The notes below the pieces were generated by a model, which was not told the DNA's origin, did no database searches, and worked only from the letters and a program-made list of their open reading frames with translations. Of a stretch of 64,000 nt of DNA, positions 58,501 to 64,000 are shown one piece after another. The position numbers were made by a program, and so were the translations under genes. Source of the DNA: Xiphophorus maculatus (lineage: Eukaryota > Chordata > Actinopteri > Cyprinodontiformes > Poeciliidae); NCBI RefSeq assembly GCF_002775205.1, contig NC_036446.1:12958565-13022564 (forward strand), written 5' to 3'. Within the stretch, counting starts at the first letter, position 1. Each line of letters begins with the position of its first letter.

Positions 58501-61500
58501 AATCTATTTTCTCTGTTATATTACTGGATTTTATTGTTAGTTACTGACACTCTGTCTATAACGCATAAATAATCTATAAACCTGGTGTTTTTCTCTTTCT
58601 AATATTTCATCAACTTTCTAATATTTCATCAAATGAAAACCACAAACTTTAATGTTTTCTATTTTTTGCGACAAACCAAGATACAGTGATGCATCGATAG
58701 GAAGAACAAAAGTAAATCATCGTTTCAGTTTGTTTCAACAGATGAAAATCTAAAAAGTGCGGTGGGCATTTGTGCCTAGCTCCTCTAAGTCAATAGAGGG
58801 GATAACAATGCATCAAAAGACGCAAATAAACAACTTGTTTTTAAATAAAAAGGCAAACATTTTATTGCCTGAAATGCGATAATAGCATTATTTTACTTGT
58901 AGCAAAGGATGCATCTGCAACTAAAAAAATACAAGCATGTGAAAAGCTCAGCCCTTTTAAATCAACTTAATATCAATGAAATGTAGCTGATCTATTGACT
59001 ATTTTTTTAATTAATAATTGGACAGCAAAAAGTGATTAATATGAGATTTTGTTTTACAGAATTTGAACCAGGTGAAGCTAAACCTGCCACTTGAATAGTT
59101 CTGGGCAAAACATATTTACAAATAAAAGTTGTTGTTTTTTTTAAATCTTAAATGCCAAATGTATATATTTTTGTACAGTTTTGGCTTAATTACTGCTGTT
59201 TCTGATGCAACTCAATGGGTTCACTGTGTCGATGTTTAACTGCTGATAGCAAATGCTTTGTGTGTTGCAGGGAGAAAAGGCATAATAGGTTATTTGTCTT
59301 GTGGAGCTAACTGGGCCAAAGGTCACACACTCTTATGATAGCTGGCATTTCCTGTGTTAAGTTTAACAAGTTAGTTTTGTATTTAATTCACTCCGGTTTA
59401 AACGTCTTAGCAGAACAGTGGCGTTAATCATGTTGTTCTGTCTTGTCTATCAGCAGAAAACGCCTGACTTGTATTTTAAAATGACCTTAAGATGAGATGC
59501 TCACGTTATAAACTTTTAAATACTGTGATCCCGTAGATTCTGCTTTATTTAATCACCACAGAAGCTACTCTGACCCCAACTGATAATAGTTAAGCAATGC
59601 AACGCGCTACAACACTGGCAAAAATTCATTTGTGATGCCAACTTATGAGGCTATGAAAGGTTAGAGGGTTTCCCTCGTTTTGACTTCTTCTCAGGTGGTT
59701 GCTGCAGCGCTGGAGCAGGATGACAGACGAAGGGCTTCGTAACGTAGAGCAGATGGCTATCCGAACGTGGAGACAGAAAACAGATGTGATGAATGTTGGG
59801 GTTTTTCTGTTTTGTTGAAAGTAAAGCATGATTATTCTTTGTTGCTGTTGTTGAGGTTTGTAGAACTATGTGAGAGCTGAAACTTCATAAATCTGTGACT
59901 TTGATTTACTGGGTGTTGTTGTGACGGGCCTCCGCTGTACGTATGTTTAATACGTGACTCAGAGACGCGGCGTCAGCCAGCTGCTGTTCGGTCTCATTGG
60001 ATGTGAAGCAAAGAAACACAAAAATACACATAAATACGTCTGATTTAGGGCACAAAATGAAACTGGTCATTGTATTCATCTATGTCCAGGGCCGAATTTA
60101 GAAGGATAAGGGCCCGGGGCTAGAGCCGGTTTTGGTACCCTATCCAAAAAACACACACAAAAAAACAAGCATCTTACACATGGAAATTACAGGTGATGAA
60201 CGGTTAGGCCTATACATCAACAGGTTCAAAACCTCCCATGTGAGATGGACCCATGATTGTCCCACATAGATGCACTACAAGTTCAGAATTTTCAAATGTT
60301 TGAGTTTTGTATACATTAACATTAATATCAATCAAAAAAATACCAAAACAACACACTTCAGATGGGCTTATGAGTTTTATATAAGCTACAATGTAAAACA
60401 TTAATTCATTACAAAAATCTTTGGGGCGTCCAAAACATGGAGCCCTGGGCTACCGCCACTGTAAGCGCATTCTGAGTCCGTCCCAGTCTACGTCCTGTGA
60501 CTGAGTTCAAACAAAAACAGATATCTAATCTGAGGACTTACAGATCTTACAGGGGCCACCAGCTCAGAGCCTCTTTCAGAAAACCAGCCGACCGCGGCCT
60601 GTGTGAACCACCACTCCTGTTTTCACTGGTTAAAAAACAAAAACAGACAATACGCTGCTGCAATCGGCTCATCTCAAGCTTGTCGTCAACCTGAAAATAT
60701 CAGTAAAAGGAGGATGTGTTTGTACAGATCTGTTATACTCTGAGAAATAAAGAATATTTGTAATAAAGACGTGTGGTATGTTGGTACCAAGAGCTGAAAC
60801 CTGTTGAGGAGGTTGATTTGTAGCACCAATGATATAGAAGGTAATAAAAGGCAAAAGATATAGAATAAAATTAAGAAATAAAAAATAATTAAAATGAACA
60901 CAGAAAGTAAGATTAAAATACAAATTTAAAACACATTAATAGGTGAGATGGTTAATGTTTTAAATGATTTAAAGGAACTAACTGCACATCTCAGTTTCTT
61001 TAATTCTAATCCTGGGAACACTACATCAACAAGTCTGTTAAAAACTAGAAAACTAAATGGTTCATGTCTGCGAAGCAACTCTGAAATATATTTACACTCA
61101 AGACATACAGTGATTTAATAACTGCTGTAATTGGATACATTTTCTTGGTTTTGGTCAGGAATGTTTACTGGTTTATGGTGATTAGCTAAATGCTCTCTAA
61201 CCTTAAATCTGCAACTTTTGCCTTTTTGGAATCAAAAGTTTTAATACACTTTAAGCTGGGAGAAGTTAGAGCTGTTGAATAAAAGTGGCCCAAGATTAGA
61301 GCCTCCCACATGTGATCTTTATTTGCTAACATTCAAAATGACACACAGGGGCTCCAGTTTACCAAATGAAATCTGAACCAGTTTGGCATCAAACAATCTG
61401 GACCCAATTTTCCAGTAGCCACATTGGTGTCCAAACTTTAATCAGGTGTGGGCGAAAGCCAGCTTGGAAAGTTCTGAATATATTTTTGTTATGAAAAAGG

Positions 61501-61752
61501 AGTAAATTTGTAGATAAGCTGTCTTTACTGAACAATAATCTTTGCCAAAGTGTGAGTGTTCAGAGCTCAGAGTAACCTTGTACCACCATGTAGCGAAAGC
61601 TACAAAATGTTACTGAGATAAGATGAACAAGTTTACAGTACGTGTTATTTCTCTACCAAAATGACTTAATCATTTCTCAACAAAAAACAAAACAAAACAA
61701 AAACTAATCTAAAGGAAATTATCCTGTAAAAAGTTTCTAAAGAAAACACCTT
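58501..61752. other. Intergenic region downstream of rhou
   Basis: A CGATTAATC-family fragment lies at about 58780-59240. At 60085-60460 a hAT-like fragment carries AGGGCCGAATTTAG and GAGCCCTGGGCTACCGCC. The rest is AT-rich with no coding support. Short open frames at 59626-59829 and 60669-60923 lack splice context and recognisable motifs. Confidence 0.5.
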
Positions 61753-62121
61753 CACTGCAAAAACACAAGTATTTTAGGTCTGGTTTCTAGTGCAAACATC
61801 TTAATACATTTGAAATAAGTTTCAGCAAGATATAGGAGCATTCAATCAATCCATAATTTGTTAATATTGATCAAAAAGTTTTAGTTCCACTGGCTGATAA
61901 GTTCACTTATAAAAATATGTTTTTCCTTGTTATAAGTTAATTAATCTGCCAGTGGAACTAAAACTTTTTGATCAATATTAACAAATTATTGATTGAAAAC
62001 ACGCCCCTATATCTTGCTTAAAGATTATCTATAAGTTAGTTTGGTCTTATTTCAAATATATTCAGATGTTTGTGCTAGAAACTAGGCCAGATACTTGGTA
62101 AGATTTTGTGTTTTTGCTGTA
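61753..62121. mobile_element. Fold-back MITE (CACTGCAAAAACAC family), copy 3
   Basis: This is the cleanest copy. CACTGCAAAAACACAAGT at one end pairs with the other end. The arms meet around GTTCCACTGGCTGATAAGTT and TCTGCCAGTGGAAC, leaving only about 40 nt between them. There is no coding capacity. Confidence 0.85.
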
Positions 62122-63207
62122 TTTTGATTGTTTCCTTTCATTCTTAGCTCAAACATGGATTCTTCTGACTTGTTTTGGTGCTGCGGAGTTTGCTTTTTAA
62201 AGTCAAACAACCATGCTGCGCTCAGCTGAACATCAGGAGAGATGCAAGCCACGCTTGAGGACGTGAAGACACAAACACAAGTGTACACACCAAACACACA
62301 CAGGAAGTCACCAGACTGCAGCCTGGATCACTGTCAGGAGACTCCCTGCTTCTAGGCCTCCGTCGTTACACATGAGCTTTATTTTGAAGGCTGTCCAGTG
62401 GTGTTTGGTGAGGGGTCTGTCTTTCCTCTGGGACGCAGTGTGTATGTGATTCACTGCGTTATCAGACAGCAGTGAATCATGAGAAGACCGACTTTGTTCT
62501 GGTTACATCAGCCGTCCTTCGAGCTCCAGTCAAAGCTCCCTGGTACAAATTAAGAACAAGGAGAGGACTTTTTCTTACACGTTTTTAAATCTGCTACAAA
62601 TCAATGACACATTCTCACTTAAAATGTCCAAAAAAGAAATAATATCTCCACATAACAAAGCTAAAGGGCCTTTAAAGGCATCACAATGATGCTGCAGTTT
62701 TTCTAAAGCAGCAAAATCGCTAAAATAAATCTTTTCATAACAGTTGGTTTCCAACATCATGCTTTGCAGATATTTTATCTACCTTTAATTTAATAAAACA
62801 TATGATTACTCAAACCAAACTCAAAAATACATAAATATTTATCCAGAAAGTTTAACTTTTACTTTTTTAATTGAATTTTTCCATGTACAGGAAGGCAGGG
62901 GAAAAAAACACACAAAATAAGTTTTATAATTTATTCTGAAAAGGAAAACATGCAGTGTAAACACACATATTTAAATTGCGCAAAAGCTAGCATTCAAATC
63001 ACAGTTTAGAGATTCAGTTCTGGCCGATTGTATAACTTTATAGCCTCTGTGTGTGTGTGGGCGTGTGGGGGTAAAGGGGTGTGTGTGTGGGGGGGCGTGT
63101 GTGTGTGTTGTTACGTAATATAAAAAAGAGGTTTAGTGACATCAGTGCTTTCAAGCAAAGCTGAAATACAACCCTCTGTTTTCTAACAAGCTGTAAATTC
63201 AATCGAC

Positions 63208-63324
63208 GTGTGTGTGTGTGTGTGTGTGTGTGCGTGTGTGGGTGTGTGTGTGTGCGTGTGTGTGTGGGGTGGGGGGCGTGTGTGTGGATGTGTGTGTGTG
63301 CGTGTGTGTGTGTGTGTGTGTGTG
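63208..63324. repeat. Impure (GT)n microsatellite
   Basis: About 117 bp of GT with interspersed GC, GGG and GA interruptions. A second, shorter impure GT tract lies at 63049-63110. Confidence 0.9.
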
Positions 63325-63739
63325 CAGGCAGCTGCTGTCTGGGAGCCGATGTGTGTATCGACTTAAAGTAACGAAAGAAAGTTGGAGTGGAGACAGCAAC
63401 ACATAGGGGAGAAAACGAAATGAAGGATACAAAAAAACTCAACCAAATTAACAGAAAGTAGCAACAGTTACTAAAACATGATTAACCAAAGGGAACTGAG
63501 TTTTCATGTAAACATAGCGAACATTTTCTTCAATAATCAGTCGATACAGCGGGAGCCAAATTTCTCATTTTGAGGTGTGAATGTTTACAAAACAGCAAAT
63601 GGTTCAACCGTTTCTGTGATGCTACAGCTGACGATTTACACAACTTCCAGTAAGTAGCTTTAGCTTCTGCCAATTCAACATTATGAATGAAGAAAGCAAC
63701 AAGTGGTTTCTGGATGGTAAGTCAACAACATAAAACTTG

Positions 63740-63960
63740 TCTTTACTCGGAGCCAAAGCGCACGCAGCGGTAAAACCAGCTGACCTACGTGCTGGAGTTC
63801 AGCTTGGGTTGCTAGGTGACGGGGAAGACTTCACGAGGGTTGCTAGGTAACGGGTTGGGTTTCACTGGGGTTACTAGGTGAGGGGCAGTATCTGCTGATT
63901 TGTTACATCCATGAGGTTTTTGAAAAGCCTAATTTCCAGACACCAAAAAACATCAACTTA
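63740..63960. repeat. X-box repeat with three 31-bp units
   Basis: After GCGGTAAAACCAGCTGAC come GTTGCTAGGTGAC (63808-63820), GTTGCTAGGTAAC (63839-63851) and the decayed GTTACTAGGTGAG (63870-63882). They are spaced exactly 31 bp apart. It belongs to the same family as 48000-48390. Confidence 0.7.
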
Positions 63961-64000
63961 TTGCCAAAAACCAGAGTTGTATTTTACTTGTTACATTTAC

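Larger units (their letters stand above)
62122..64000. other. Right-hand intergenic region
   Basis: No exon is recognised. It contains impure GT tracts at 63049-63110 and 63208-63324. An X-box repeat lies at 63740-63960, with GTTGCTAGGTGAC at 63808, GTTGCTAGGTAAC at 63839 and a worn third unit at 63870. Confidence 0.5.

Noticed and set aside
59626-59829. Minus-strand frame ending in a GC-richer patch downstream of rhou
   Set aside because: A CAG acceptor-like word exists on the plus strand, but the frame after it stops within 16 codons. The minus frame has no motif.
63208-63324. Possible CRISPR-like repeat array
   Set aside because: It is an impure dinucleotide repeat without distinct spacers, in a vertebrate genome.

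Overview
The window looks like a bony-fish (acanthomorph teleost) chromosome. It is AT-rich, with compact multi-exon genes split by GT-AG introns, abundant short TIR transposon derivatives, LINE tails, Tc1 remnants and long CA/GT tracts. Seven recognisable protein-coding genes are present, plus the possible last exon of an eighth. All gene names come from recognising the spliced protein sequence; no database search was run. Layout: 1-1500 holds the possible terminal exon of an unidentified plus-strand gene, and 1500-5900 is repeat-rich. rab4a (-) spans 5901-11430. It is head-to-head with phf10 (+), 13449-28242, across a 2 kb spacer holding a fold-back MITE and an odd chain of hairpins. psmb1 (+) is at 30418-33229 and faces psmc3 (-), 34568-37449, tail to tail. 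psmc3 and tbp (+), 38123-42208, diverge from a short GC-rich promoter region. tbp converges on pdcd2 (-), 44116-49708. rhou (+) is at 52172-57369. From there to 64000 I see only 3' UTR, dispersed repeats and a GT tract. The genes are housekeeping or broadly acting: recycling-endosome traffic (Rab4a), PBAF chromatin remodelling (Phf10), the 20S core (Psmb1) and 19S base (Psmc3) of the proteasome, general transcription (Tbp), ribosome-assembly chaperoning (Pdcd2) and cytoskeletal signalling (RhoU). In human, PHF10, PSMB1, TBP and PDCD2 sit at 6q27 and RAB4A and RHOU at 1q42, so this segment joins the two blocks. psmc3 is the stranger: in human PSMB1 and TBP are divergent neighbours, whereas here psmc3 lies between them with only two coding exons. 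I found no RNA genes, CRISPR arrays, operons or viral elements, and no convincing new protein system. The most unusual signals are in non-coding DNA. They are a tiled chain of eight hairpins upstream of phf10, a dispersed repeat carrying RFX-type X-box palindromes at a 31-bp pitch (one pair copied alone between 17-bp direct repeats), and a segment duplicated between two phf10 introns and later invaded by nested transposons. Others are a probable intron-retained short phf10 isoform, upstream ORFs in tbp and rhou, and an alternating purine-pyrimidine tract at the rhou promoter.
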